A stretch of 64,000 bases of DNA from CBDBCU01 sp965242615 (GTDB lineage Bacteria > Chloroflexota > Dehalococcoidia > Lucifugimonadales > UBA3495), in contig CBDESR010000005.1 in NCBI GenBank assembly GCA_965242615.1, forward strand, positions 1,426,001 through 1,490,000, in the 5' to 3' direction. The position numbers and the translations under genes are program-made. Positions 8,668-16,957 of the stretch are shown here, piece after piece. The stretch's first letter is position 1, and each line of letters opens with the position of its first letter. A model generated the notes under the pieces. That model had not been told where the DNA came from. It worked only from the letters and a program-made list of their open reading frames with translations, and did not search any database.

Positions 8668-8850
8668 ATGGGGTTTGGGGATGATTTTTTGGCGAAGCGG
8701 TATGCGGCGGGGCGGGAGGAGGAACGGTCGGAGTTGCTGAGGTTTCTGGAGGAACACCCGGAGGCTACGGTCGAGCAGCTTAAAGAGTTGCTGCGGAATG
8801 GGGACAAGCCGCGCAAGGGGAAGGGGTGCGGTGCGGTGGGGGAGAGTTAG
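8668..8850 (+). CDS. 60-residue soluble paralog of the preceding gene's C-terminus
   Basis: The ATG at 8668 has GAGGAGG 7 bases upstream. MGFGDDFLAKRYAAGREEERSELLRFLEEHPEATVEQLKELLRNGDKP is nearly identical to the C-terminal part of the 8216 gene but has no membrane segment. The DNA of the shared part is almost identical (GAGGCTACGGTCGAGCAGCT in both), so this is a recent partial duplication. With its own good ribosome site it may be expressed as a soluble partner or competitor of the membrane form (inference). Confidence 0.55.
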   Translation: MGFGDDFLAKRYAAGREEERSELLRFLEEHPEATVEQLKELLRNGDKPRKGKGCGAVGES

Positions 8851-9398
8851 CGGCCGCTTTTCTACTGATGCGGCGGGGGTTAGTTGGGGGCGGGTTTCCC
8901 GGTGGGGTAGGGGAGACCTGCCTTTTTGTTGGGGTAGGGGGGTTAGGGCGGGCGTTTTGGATTCCTCCCTTTGGTTGGAATGGCATAGGTGGGGGAGTCG
9001 GTTATTCGGGGGGCGATGATTAGGGGGGACGGGGATTAGTGGGGGATTCCCGGTTGGTCAAGGGGTGGGTTCTGGATTCCCACTTTCGTGGGAATGACGG
9101 TTGAGGGGGTGGGAAGGATGGTGGCTGGGGGATGGGGGACGGTTGGCTGTTGGGGTTACGGCGGGGGAACTTTTGTAAAAGTTCCCCCGCACCCCCTCAA
9201 AACTTTTGGATTTGGGGGAGTTTTTAAGGCGGGGGGGCTGGATTCCCGTTGGCACGGGAATGACGGTTAAGGGCGGGTTGCCGGGGATAGGCAATTGCCA
9301 TCAGAAGGGCCAAGGGCGTTAGCGGGCGATTCCTGGTTGGTCAAGGGCAGCGAGGAGCAGGGGCAAGGGGAGCGAGTAGTAGGGCGCAGTTGGCGTTT
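8851..9398. repeat. repeat-rich intergenic block
   Basis: No gene seen. It holds diverged copies of the units at 7645-8140: ATTCCTCCCTTTGGTTGGAAT near 8960, dRS3-like ATTCCCACTTTCGTGGGAAT at 9076-9095 and ATTCCCGTTGGCACGGGAAT at 9242-9261. A hairpin GGGGGAACTTTTGTAAAAGTTCCCCC lies at about 9166-9190. The phrase TTGGTCAAGGG near 9053 also occurs near 7999 and 9336. Confidence 0.75.
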
Positions 9399-9412
9399 AG
9401 GAGGAGATGGTT

Positions 9413-10696
9413 ATGTTTGTGGGTTATTTTACGGAGCGGCCGTATCAGGATCCGGGGTCGGGGTATTTCGGGGCGACCGGCAAGCCGATTATGGATTTGA
9501 CGGTGAGTAACGGGATTTATGACGCGCGGCTGGGGGCGGAGCTGTATAACCGCTACCTGGATGAGAAGTTGTATGCGGAGGAGGTGGGGTTTGATGGGTT
9601 GATGCTGAATGAGCATCACGGGACGCCGTTCTGCATGGGCGGGGCGATGAATGTGGAGGCGGCGATTTTGGCGCGGATGACGCGCCGGGCGAAGATCGTC
9701 TTGTTGGGCAATATCCTGCCCATCTGGGATGATCCGTTGTGGTTGGTGGAGCAGCTGGCGATGATCGATATGATCTCGCGGGGGCGGTTGGTTTCGGGTT
9801 GGGTGCGGGGGACGGGGCGGGAGAGTGTGGCGCATAATTCGCCGCCGCCGTATAATTGGGAGCGGTTTTTGGAGGCGCATGAGTTTATTGTGAAGGCGTG
9901 GACGACGCCGGGGCCGTTTCGGTGGGAGGGGAAGCATTTTCAGTATCGTCATGTGAATCCTTGGGTGCGGCCGTATCAGGAGCCGCATCCGCCGATTTGG
10001 CTGCCGGGGGTGGTGAGTCGGGATTCGCTTAGGTGGGCGGCGGAGCAGCGGATTCCGTATATTATGTTGGCGACGGAGTTGGAGCCGACTAAGCGGGCGT
10101 TTCAGTTGTATCATGATACGGCGGCGGAGTTGGGGTACCAGTCGGGGCCGCAGAATATCGGGTATTTGTGGAAGGTTCATGTGGATGAGACGGAGGAGTT
10201 GGCGGAGGCGGCGGCGCGGAAGTATGTGCAGGGGCCGAGTAATCCGTTTTTGGCGGGGAATGAGGGGACGGTTAATCCGGCGTTGGTGAATTTGCCGGGG
10301 TTGACTTCGCGTACCAGGGTTTTGCCGACGCAGGCGGTGGCGACGCAGGCGCGGGGGGGCGGTGGGGGCGCGGCGGGGGTGTTGGGGCGGCCGTATGAGC
10401 GGCAGATTGAGGATTATACGATTATTGCGGGGACGCCGCGGACGGTGGTGCCGAAGATTCGTCATGTGTTGGAGTATTTGCGGCCGGGGAGTATTTTTTT
10501 CTGGGATGGGGATGGGGCGATGACGCATGAGGAGGCGATGCGGAGTTTGCGGTTGATGGGGGAGGAGGTGATTCCGGCGGTGAAGGAGATGGCGGTGGAG
10601 TTGGAGTTGCCGGGGCCGTTTGAGGTGGATCCGGGGACGGGGGAGGCTCGGCCGGAGGTGGTGGCGGGGGCGGCGGCGGCTGCTGCGGGGGATTAG
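9413..10696 (+). CDS. LLM-class flavin-dependent oxidoreductase (luciferase-like)
   Basis: Bacterial-luciferase-fold monooxygenase using reduced FMN or F420. The ATG at 9413 is 8 bases after AGGAGG. The ATG at 9407 is too close to it. Family features are GFDGLMLNEHHGTPFCMGG near the N-terminus, ILPIWDDPLWLVEQLAMIDMISRGRLVSGWVRGTG (the flavin-phosphate loop) and PYNWERFLEAHEFIVKAW. The late segment IAGTPRTVVPKIRHVLEYL is also typical. Near 300-325 there is a Gly/Ala-rich insertion (ARGGGGGAAGV), and the C-terminus ends in an Ala run. Such enzymes are strongly expanded in SAR202-type Chloroflexota. The substrate is unknown. The gene shares G/T-ending codon use with the genes at 6583 and 12148. 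Confidence 0.9.
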   Translation: MFVGYFTERPYQDPGSGYFGATGKPIMDLTVSNGIYDARLGAELYNRYLDEKLYAEEVGFDGLMLNEHHGTPFCMGGAMNVEAAILARMTRRAKIVLLGNILPIWDDPLWLVEQLAMIDMISRGRLVSGWVRGTGRESVAHNSPPPYNWERFLEAHEFIVKAWTTPGPFRWEGKHFQYRHVNPWVRPYQEPHPPIWLPGVVSRDSLRWAAEQRIPYIMLATELEPTKRAFQLYHDTAAELGYQSGPQNIGYLWKVHVDETEELAEAAARKYVQGPSNPFLAGNEGTVNPALVNLPGLTSRTRVLPTQAVATQARGGGGGAAGVLGRPYERQIEDYTIIAGTPRTVVPKIRHVLEYLRPGSIFFWDGDGAMTHEEAMRSLRLMGEEVIPAVKEMAVELELPGPFEVDPGTGEARPEVVAGAAAAAAGD

Positions 10697-10702
10697 GTTT
10701 GG

Positions 10703-10974
10703 GTTGCGGGCGGGGGTTCTGGATTCCCGCTTGCGCGGGAATGACGGTTGCGGGCGGGGGTTCTGGATTCCCGCTTGTGGGGGGATGACGGTTGCGGGCG
10801 GGGGTTCTGGATTCCCGGTTGTGGGGGGATGACGGTTGGGGCGGGGGTTCTGGATTCCCGGTTGTGGGGGGATGACGGTTGGGGGCGGGGGTTCTGGATT
10901 CCCGGTTGTGGGGGGATGACGGTTGGGGGCGGGGGTTCTGGATTCCCACTTTCGTGGGAATGACGGTTGTTGTT
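10703..10974. repeat. six-copy 44-bp tandem repeat built on a dRS3-like palindrome
   Basis: Units start TTCTGGATTCCCG at 10717, 10761, 10805, 10848, 10892 and 10936 (spacing 44, 44, 43, 44, 44). The first and last units keep the full palindrome (10723-10742 and 10942-10961). The four inner ones have lost the right arm (TGTGGGGGGATGACGG). It is not a CRISPR array, because there are no unique spacers. Frames through it give the repetitive 'AGIQNPR'/'SGNPEP' strings typical of such repeats. Confidence 0.85.
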
Positions 10975-11039
10975 GGGGCGGGTTGGCAAGCCGGCCCCAA
11001 CGGTTCAGTCCATAAGCCGAACTGTTTTGGAGGGAAATT

Positions 11040-11471
11040 ATGCCGGCTAAATCGGAACGCGGTCAGCTTTGGGAAGGGTTCTGGAATAACTATTCCCAGC
11101 GTTATCCTACTGACAGCGTCGGTCCCGGGTGGGCGAGTTCTAACACTTACCACTATGTCGGCGGGGCCCGGGTTGAAGTGTCCTTGCTGATTGCTAAAAC
11201 TAACGTCGGTATTTACATTGCCGACCGGGAGATTCCGAAGCGGGTTGGGCCGGAGCGGGGCGTTCCCAAGGAGGAAAGGGTGGAGCGGGCGGAGCGGGCT
11301 ATGCAGTATCTGCACGACCAAGGGGTTTTTGCTGATTACCCCTTTATCGGCGGCGCTTGGCGGTCGGAACGGATGGATGCCCATAGTCCCGATAATTGGG
11401 ATGCAATGGCGGATTGGCTCCACGATAACCTGCTCAAGTGCCAGCGATCCCTTGAGGGGTTTGCGCCCTGA
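11040..11471 (+). CDS. hypothetical protein, DUF4268-like
   Basis: 143 residues starting MPAKSERGQLWEGFWNNYSQ, with GGAGG 5 bases or so upstream (TTTTGGAGGGAAATT). The pattern FW..Y, then VEVSLLIAKTNVGIYIADREIPK, then AMQYLHDQ and a final DNWDAMADWLHDNLLKCQRSLEGFAP resembles DUF4268 proteins. Those describe a small alpha/beta domain seen alone or attached to nuclease-like proteins. I am not certain of the assignment. A strong hairpin follows at 11496, shared with the convergent gene. No catalytic residues can be named. Confidence 0.55.
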   Translation: MPAKSERGQLWEGFWNNYSQRYPTDSVGPGWASSNTYHYVGGARVEVSLLIAKTNVGIYIADREIPKRVGPERGVPKEERVERAERAMQYLHDQGVFADYPFIGGAWRSERMDAHSPDNWDAMADWLHDNLLKCQRSLEGFAP

Positions 11472-11495
11472 TGGGGTAGCACGGGGGCAAAGGAT

Positions 11496-11524
11496 GGCGG
11501 CGGTGGTTGTATAACCGCCGCCGC
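11496..11524. terminator. bidirectional hairpin terminator
   Basis: GGCGGCGGTGGTT / AACCGCCGCCGC pair around a GTAT loop (about 12 bp, one G-T pair) between convergent genes. A near-identical hairpin sits at 22188-22210, also between a + gene and a WYE-tail gene. Confidence 0.65.
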
Positions 11525-11560
11525 TGTTGTGGTGGGGCGAGAGGGTCGGGTGGTTTGGGG

Positions 11561-12004
11561 TTAGTCGGGGTCGTTGTTGTTGTGGTTGCGGGTGATGCCG
11601 GGCGGGGGTTCGGTGTCTTTGGGGATGCGGGATTCGTTGCGCTTGAACCAGGCGAGCCATTCGGCGCGTTCCTGTTCCAAGGCTTGTTTCTCGGCCCGGG
11701 CTTGTTCTACGGCCTGTTTTACGGCCTTTTCTTTTTCGCGGCGGTTGATTTCGCGGGAGAAAATCATGTGCAGGACCTCCGTGTGCAGGTGGGTGAATGC
11801 GAGCAGCCAGGGGAAGATGCCGCCGCCGGAGAGGGTGGCTACGTTTTCGAGGTTGACGGCGATGGGTTGGCCGGTGTCCCATTTCCAGAGGGCGGCGATG
11901 AGGGTGGCGAGGTAGAAGATGGGTACGGCCAGCAGGAAGTACCAGCGGGGGACGCCGGCGAATCCTTCGGCTTGTAACCATTGTTTGAGCGGCTGTAGGT
12001 TCAA
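11561..12004 (-). CDS. small membrane-anchored coiled-coil protein with WYE-type tail (copy 2)
   Basis: It aligns with copy 1 at 5968 over LKQWL, PRWYFLLAVPIFYLATL (membrane), GGGIFPWLLAFTHLHTEVLHMI (membrane) and a charged helix (KQAVEQARAEKQALEQERA). The tail is EWLAWFKRN...PKDTEPPPGITRNHNNNDPD. The open frame extends to 12076. The added N-terminus contains two minus-strand TATAAT boxes (one at 12029-12034), so translation more likely starts at the TTG at 12004, which matches copy 1's TTGAAACAATGG start. Function unknown. Confidence 0.72.
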   Translation of the reverse strand: MNLQPLKQWLQAEGFAGVPRWYFLLAVPIFYLATLIAALWKWDTGQPIAVNLENVATLSGGGIFPWLLAFTHLHTEVLHMIFSREINRREKEKAVKQAVEQARAEKQALEQERAEWLAWFKRNESRIPKDTEPPPGITRNHNNNDPD

Positions 12005-12067
12005 GGGTTGGGCGTTGCCTTTTCCGGGATTATAGGGTTTAGGGGGAATTATATCACTTAATTTCGG

Positions 12068-12094
12068 TTGGGGCAAATGTGGGTTGTGTATAAT
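12068..12094 (+). promoter_or_regulatory. putative promoter of the halogenase gene
   Basis: Consensus TATAAT at 12089-12094, with TTGGGG at 12068-12073 (15-base spacer, short). The -10 box is convincing and the -35 weak. The gene starts 53 bases further on behind GGAGGAGG. Confidence 0.45.
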
Positions 12095-12147
12095 TTGCTG
12101 GTCGATGGGGGGCGGGTTGGGGCTGAGTAAGCGGAGGAGGTTGGAGC

Positions 12148-13791
12148 ATGGTATGGGATACTGCGGTGGATGTGGTGGTGGTGGGTGGGGGGCCGGGGGG
12201 GTGTGCGGGGGCGACGTTGTTGGCGCGGCAGGGGTGGCGGGTGCTGCTGTTGGAGCGGGAGTTTTTTCCGCGGGCGCATATTGGGGAGTCTTTGCTGCCG
12301 GCGAGTGTGCCGATTTTGGAGGAGTTGGGGGTTTTGGCGGCGGTGGAGTCCGAGGGGTTTTTGCGGAAGTGGGGGGCGACGATGGTTTGGGGGCGGGATC
12401 CGGAGCCGTGGAGTTGGTTTTTTGGGGAGACGAGCCGGCGGTATCCGTATTCGTTTCAGGTGTGGCGGCCGCGGTTTGATGAGTTGCTGTTGGCGAATGC
12501 GGTTGCTAGTGGGGTTACGGTGCGGCAGGGGTGTCGGGTGACGCGGGCGCTGTTTGATGATGCGGGGGCGGCGGTGGGGGTTAGGTTTCGGGAGGAGTCG
12601 GGGGTGGCGGCGGAGGTGGCGGCGCGGTTTGTGTTGGATGCGAGCGGGCAGGCGGCGGTGTTGGGTCGGCAGTTGGGTTTGCGGCGGTGGGATGATGCGT
12701 TTCGGAATTTGGCGGTGTATGGGTATTTTGAGGGGGCGGGACGGTTGGCGGCGCCGGCGGAGAATAACATTTTTATTGAGTCGTATGCGAAGGGTTGGCT
12801 GTGGATGATTCCGCTGCATACGGGGTTGACGAGTGTGGGGGCGGTGGTGGATGGGCGGGCGGGGGCGTTGGAGTTGGGGGAGTTGGGGTTGGCACGCTTT
12901 TTGGAGGAGCAGGTGGCGCTGGGGCGGCATACGAGGGGTTTGCTGGCGGGGGCGCAAAGGGTTAGCGAGCCGCAGGTGGTTAGGGATTGGTCTTATGCGT
13001 GCGAGCGGATTGCGGGGCCGGGTTATGCGCTGGCGGGGGATGCGGCGTGTTTTGTGGATCCGCTGTTTTCGTCGGGGGTGCATTTGGCGTTGATGTCGGG
13101 GGTTTTGGCGGCGGCGTATGGGACGACTTGTTTGCGGGAGCCGGGGTTGGCGGGGGCGGCGGCGGGGGTGTATGAGGAGTTGTATTTTCGGGAGTATGGG
13201 CATTTTCGGGAGTTGGTGCGGTTGTTTTATGGGAGTAATCGGACGGTGGAGTCGTATTTTTGGGCGGCGCGGCGGATTTTGGAGGGGGAGTTTGCGGTGG
13301 ATGGGGAGGGGGATGGGGGGGCGGCGCGGCGGTCGTTTGTGCGGGCGGTGGCGGGTCAGCCGGATCGGGGTTATGAGCGGATGGTGTTGGAGCGGGGGAT
13401 GATGCCGGGGGATTTTGTCGAGGCGGTGCGAGCGGTGGAGGAGGAGCGGGCGGCGCGGCAGGTGCGGTGGGAGGAGTGGTTAAAGTCGGGGCCGGGGGAG
13501 GATGGTCGGCCGGTGGTTTATGGGCTGCGGCCGCGGTTGGCGGCGGGGGTGCGGGTGGAGCGGAAGGCGGTTGCCGGCGATGGGGTGTTTGAGTGGGGGT
13601 TTGGGTTGGTTACGGCGGGGCATCCGGAGGGTTTGCCGTGCAGTGGGTTGGTGGCGGCGTTGGTGCGGCGGATGGATGGGGCGCGGACGGTGGCGGAGTT
13701 GGTTTCGGAGTTGGGGGAGGGGGCGGAGGGGAGTGTTTTGGCGGCGTTGGGGATTTTGTATGGGGATGGGGCGGTGGGGGGGATGGGGTGA
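12148..13791 (+). CDS. probable flavin-dependent halogenase
   Basis: FAD-binding GGGPGGCAGATLL (about 13-25), then the halogenase/reductase signature HIGESLLP (44-51). Lys74 in GFLRKWGA sits where the family's catalytic Lys is. DDAFRNLAVYGYF follows. The diagnostic W-x-W-x-I-P motif is present as WLWMIP (217-222). AGDAACFVDPLFSSGVHLA (about 296-314) closes the FAD domain. About 160 C-terminal residues end in a small helical PqqD-like segment (RMDGARTVAELVSELGEG). Known relatives chlorinate phenols or pyrroles using FADH2 and need a separate flavin reductase. None is seen here. A plain FAD oxidoreductase is the alternative, but having both the WxWxIP and Lys positions favours a halogenase. Codons are strongly G/T-ending. 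Confidence 0.8.
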   Translation: MVWDTAVDVVVVGGGPGGCAGATLLARQGWRVLLLEREFFPRAHIGESLLPASVPILEELGVLAAVESEGFLRKWGATMVWGRDPEPWSWFFGETSRRYPYSFQVWRPRFDELLLANAVASGVTVRQGCRVTRALFDDAGAAVGVRFREESGVAAEVAARFVLDASGQAAVLGRQLGLRRWDDAFRNLAVYGYFEGAGRLAAPAENNIFIESYAKGWLWMIPLHTGLTSVGAVVDGRAGALELGELGLARFLEEQVALGRHTRGLLAGAQRVSEPQVVRDWSYACERIAGPGYALAGDAACFVDPLFSSGVHLALMSGVLAAAYGTTCLREPGLAGAAAGVYEELYFREYGHFRELVRLFYGSNRTVESYFWAARRILEGEFAVDGEGDGGAARRSFVRAVAGQPDRGYERMVLERGMMPGDFVEAVRAVEEERAARQVRWEEWLKSGPGEDGRPVVYGLRPRLAAGVRVERKAVAGDGVFEWGFGLVTAGHPEGLPCSGLVAALVRRMDGARTVAELVSELGEGAEGSVLAALGILYGDGAVGGMG

Positions 13792-13850
13792 GGGAGATGC
13801 CCCCTTTGGGGGTATGACGGTGGGGGGCGGTTGCCGTAGGATCGGGAGAC

Positions 13851-13892
13851 GGCGGGGGGAACTGTCACTGACAGTTCCCCCGCCGTATTTTT
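13851..13892 (+). terminator. Rho-independent terminator
   Basis: The stem GGCGGGGGGAACTGTC / GACAGTTCCCCCGCC (15 bp, one bulged G, loop ACT) is followed by GTATTTTTTTC. It ends the halogenase transcript. The stem sequence is related to the GGGGGAAC...GTTCCCCC repeats at 7.6, 7.8 and 9.2 kb. Confidence 0.85.
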
Positions 13893-13980
13893 TCGCACCT
13901 CTCCCGGGACCAAAAAAATTTTTAACTCCCCCACCCCTCCGGCAGCCAACCCCACCCTTCCCCAATTTCCCAAAATCGCC

Positions 13981-14024
13981 AGGAAAGGCCGCCCAACCTG
14001 TCAAGGGGTTGGGCGGCCTTTCCT
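13981..14024. terminator. 18-bp perfect hairpin
   Basis: AGGAAAGGCCGCCCAACC pairs perfectly with 14007-14024 around an 8-base loop. TTTTATT follows on the + side. It insulates the broken secreted-protein gene from upstream transcription. The rest of 13792-14087 shows nothing else. Confidence 0.75.
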
Positions 14025-14087
14025 ACACTTTTATTACCGGCTTATCCCCGGTATTAAAAACGACTGCCGCCGCTGAGAGGTATTCCT

Positions 14088-15153
14088 ATGTCCCGCTACC
14101 GATTCCCTATTGCCATCCTTGCCCTGTCTGCCTTGACCCTGCTCCTGTTCTTTACCGCCAATCCCGACCCTGCGGCGCAAGCCGCCCCTCGTTCCATCCC
14201 TTGGGACTGCTCCGACTGGCAAGAGTCCCCGGCGGTGGCCGACGCCGACGATGCCCGCGTCTCGATGATCCTCGAAACCTTGGCGGCGAACCGGGGCAAG
14301 TCCATCTATTGCGCCATCGACCAGTCCGACACCTGGACCAAAACCGAAACCTGGCTTGCCGGCCGGGACCGCAACGAGCGCGACGACACCGTCTATTTCG
14401 GCCAAAGCGGCAACTTCCGCGGCTTTCTGGCGGCCCAAGAGGGCTACCTGACCGACGGCGAATCCGGCGTTACCGGCGTCAGCCGCGACCTCATCTTTGA
14501 ATTCCCCCGGGAGGAACGCCGCCGCCGCACCATCACCAAACGAATGTACCTCGCCCCCAGCATCGACCCAGACGAGATGGTTTGGTCCGAGTGGGGCGGA
14601 AGGACCGAGTCGGTGGCTACCGGCTCCCGGATCTTACAAGCCCAATACCGTTTTACTGACGCGGGTTTATAATCCCTACTTTGATACGTCGATACCGAAT
14701 ACCCAGTACGGCTGGGCGCACTCCCGGGTCGATAACTGGCCCACCCTGCTCCGGGAAAAAGGGAACGAACGCTGCCGGGCTTTGGGCTATCAACGCGGCG
14801 TCAACCCCCAAATGTCCTTCGTTCACCCCGAGACCGAGGACGAATGGCTTTCTAAAAGGAATGAGCCTTCCAGTAACCCTGGTTGGATACCTGGCGACAC
14901 CGTCACCGGCCTGGCCTGGCCCGATACCAGCATCCGGGTGGAATACGCCAACCCCATTACCGGTACTACGACTCAGGAGCATATTCCGCAAGTCGAAGGG
15001 GAGAAAGGCGACATCGCAAAGGAGCGGGCGGCGGCGGCGAATGTCCATTACGCCTTCATTGACATTGCCGGTGACCCCAACTGGTTTGGCTGGGCCCGCC
15101 AAAGTTTCCCCTTCAGCGTCACCTGCATCAAGAAAATCCGCAAACGCCGCTAA
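14088..15153 (+). pseudogene. secreted protein of unknown family (paralog of 4804-5788), frameshifted
   Basis: The ATG at 14088 is preceded by GAGAGGTA. The signal peptide is MSRYRFPIAILALSALTLLLFF. The mature start AAPRSIPWDCSDWQESPAVADADDARVSMILE matches the first paralog closely, including RGKSIYCAIDQSDTWTK and GFLAAQEGYLTDGESGVTG. The first frame stops at 14672. The +1 frame continues from about 14640 with LLTRVYNPYFDTSIPNTQYGW to a basic end TCIKKIRKRR, matching the paralog's C-terminus. Dropping one base near 14640-14665 would join them. No recognised domain. Both copies in the window are broken. Confidence 0.7.
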
Positions 15154-15302
15154 CCGCCGCCGGCTATCGCCGCACACTAGCCATCGCACGCTAACCGCAA
15201 AGGGGGCGGGTTGTTGCAGAGCCTCCCGCTTCCTTTGCTTTTTGTTGACGCACCCCCAATTGACAACCCCAACCGCCGCCGGCTAAACTGATCTCAGCCC
15301 AA

Positions 15303-15782
15303 ATGCCGGAGGCCGCCTTGACCCCAACTCCCGACCAGGATCCCGACCGCCAATTCCGCCACCTTTTCACCAATTGGCTCCTTGGCCCCAAACGTTTCAT
15401 CATCGTCGTTATCGGCTTTTTCCTGATACTGATTGCCGAAACCGGGTGGACTTGGCAGGAGTTGGCGGCTGAAGCCCAATGCGGCGGTCTGACCCAAGAC
15501 CCGCTATGCTGGGCGCCGTTGTTCCCCCGGGCCGTGGTCCAGGGCTTCGTAACCGCCAGTTTCTGCCTGGTTAGTCTGTGGTTCATCAACTACGCCATTC
15601 CGGAGGTACGGAAAATGATTGCCGAAATGTTCAAGCAGCAACGCTACGAAGCCGGCCGCCAAACCCAGCAAAAAGCCTGGGAGGACTGGAATCGCCGCCG
15701 GGAAACGGCCCAAGCCAACGGCGAACCCTTTACTGAGCCGCCGCCCACCCTCGACTCCAGCCCCAACGGTCGCCACGTCTAA
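15303..15782 (+). CDS. small membrane-anchored protein with WYE-type tail (copy 3)
   Basis: 159 residues. Membrane segments lie at about residues 31-48 (RFIIVVIGFFLILIAETGW) and 75-97 (AVVQGFVTASFCLVSLWFINYA). Between them is a short Cys-containing outer loop (CGGLTQDPLC, two Cys). The post-membrane helix is FKQQRYEAGRQTQQ. The tail AWEDWNRRRETAQANGEPFTEPPPTLDSSPNG keeps the W...EPPP...NG pattern. The 149 bases before it (15154-15302) hold nothing obvious. A strong terminator follows. Function unknown. Confidence 0.72.
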   Translation: MPEAALTPTPDQDPDRQFRHLFTNWLLGPKRFIIVVIGFFLILIAETGWTWQELAAEAQCGGLTQDPLCWAPLFPRAVVQGFVTASFCLVSLWFINYAIPEVRKMIAEMFKQQRYEAGRQTQQKAWEDWNRRRETAQANGEPFTEPPPTLDSSPNGRHV

Positions 15783-15791
15783 CCACCCTAA

Positions 15792-15818
15792 AGCCGGCTG
15801 CCTTTGGCGGCCGGCTTC
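15792..15818 (+). terminator. hairpin terminator
   Basis: AAGCCGGCTGCC-TTT-GGCGGCCGGCTT (12 bp with one G-T pair), followed by CCCTTTCT, 9 bases after the stop codon of copy 3. Confidence 0.65.
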
Positions 15819-15954
15819 CCTTTCTCCACTGTTCCCCCCATCCCCTTCCGCGGCGACAGACCCGGAGTTTAACGCGGGTTCGCCCTAATTATTGATGCCC
15901 CGGATAACCGACTTTATAGCGTGGTAGGGGTTATCCCCTACCCTAGCTTCTGGT

Positions 15955-16908
15955 TTAGAAGGGGAGTTCCTGGCCGATGCCTTGTTCTTTGGCCTTGCGG
16001 TACACCAGTTGGGCGGCGGCGATGTCCTCTAAAGCTACGCCCATGGACTCGAAGAGGGTTATGGACTGGTCGTCGGGGCGGCCGAGGACGCGGCCGGCGA
16101 TGATGTCCTGCAATTCGCAGACTTGGTCCCAGCGGAATTCGCCGCGGCTTTCCGGCCAAAGCAAGTCGCCGCACTCGATTTTGGCTTGGTCGAGGTCGTC
16201 GACGGCGATAACGGAGGAGCGGAGGACGGCGGCTTCGTCGATTTCCCGGCGGATCCAGTGATTGCCGCCGGCGGCGTTGATGTGGGTTCCGGGGGCGAGC
16301 CAATCCCCTTCCAGCACCGGGTCCCGGGCGGAGGTGATGGTAACGGCGACGGCCACATCGGAAAGGCATTCCCGGGCAGTGTCCACCGGGGTAATTTCCA
16401 GGTTCAGGCGTTCTCCCATGCGTTGGGCGAACTGTTCCCGGCGTTCCGGGCTGCGGCTATAGACTTTGGCGCGCCGGATGTCGCGGACGGCGCAGACGGC
16501 TTCGAGTTGGCTGCGGGCTTGAAAGCCGGAGCCGATAACGCCGACGCTGGCGGCATCCCCGCGGGCCATCCAACGGGTCGCCAAGCCGGAGGCGGCGCCG
16601 GTGCGGATTTGCCCCAAGCGGCTGGCTTCCATACAGGAAAGGAGGGCGCCGCTGGCGTAGTCGTAGAGCATCACGACCATTCGGGCGCCGCCGGCAAAGG
16701 AGGGATAGGCTTTGTAGCCGAAAACCTGATGCCCGGCGTCGGCGGCGGCCATAAAGTGAAAGAAACCGCCGGGCATTCGGATGCGGGAACGGGGTTTGAG
16801 CTCCACCTGGCCGGCGCCGGCGTGGGCAAAGGCTTCCTCGAGGACGTCGATGCACTCGGCCATAGGGAGCAGTTGGGCTACTTCGGATTCGTTGAGAAAG
16901 AGGGACAT
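15955..16908 (-). CDS. ornithine cyclodeaminase / mu-crystallin family dehydrogenase
   Basis: NAD(P)-dependent enzyme of the OCD/mu-crystallin family, which includes ornithine cyclodeaminase, alanine dehydrogenase, ketimine reductase and tauropine/opine enzymes. Seen: FLNESEVAQLLPM at the start, substrate-side KPRSRIRMP and LGQIRTGAASGLAT. The Rossmann motif is VGVIGSGFQARSQLEA, and GTHINAAGGN follows. The length of 317 is normal. It is the last of three co-oriented genes (hydrolase, Ldh2-type dehydrogenase, this one) with gaps of about 50-65 bases, so probably one operon oxidising an amino- or hydroxy-acid. The substrate cannot be read from the sequence. Confidence 0.88.
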   Translation of the reverse strand: MSLFLNESEVAQLLPMAECIDVLEEAFAHAGAGQVELKPRSRIRMPGGFFHFMAAADAGHQVFGYKAYPSFAGGARMVVMLYDYASGALLSCMEASRLGQIRTGAASGLATRWMARGDAASVGVIGSGFQARSQLEAVCAVRDIRRAKVYSRSPERREQFAQRMGERLNLEITPVDTARECLSDVAVAVTITSARDPVLEGDWLAPGTHINAAGGNHWIRREIDEAAVLRSSVIAVDDLDQAKIECGDLLWPESRGEFRWDQVCELQDIIAGRVLGRPDDQSITLFESMGVALEDIAAAQLVYRKAKEQGIGQELPF

Positions 16909-16957
16909 TATTTCCTCCGGGATTGGGATGGTTAGGGCTATGGGGGCGGGAGGGCGG

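Noticed and set aside
10703..10974. CRISPR array
   Set aside because: The 44-bp units follow each other without unique spacers and no cas gene is present; it is a tandem palindromic repeat.
10422..11981. Long minus-strand Pro/Arg/His-rich open frame, and similar ones at 6544-7356, 9341-10528 and 12058-13203
   Set aside because: They are antisense to well-supported genes or run through palindromic repeats; composition is an artefact of G-rich codons on the + strand.
13851..13892. Mobile repeat rather than terminator
   Set aside because: It shares its arms with the dispersed GGGGGAAC hairpins, but the T7 tract right after the stem and its place after a gene make terminator the better call.
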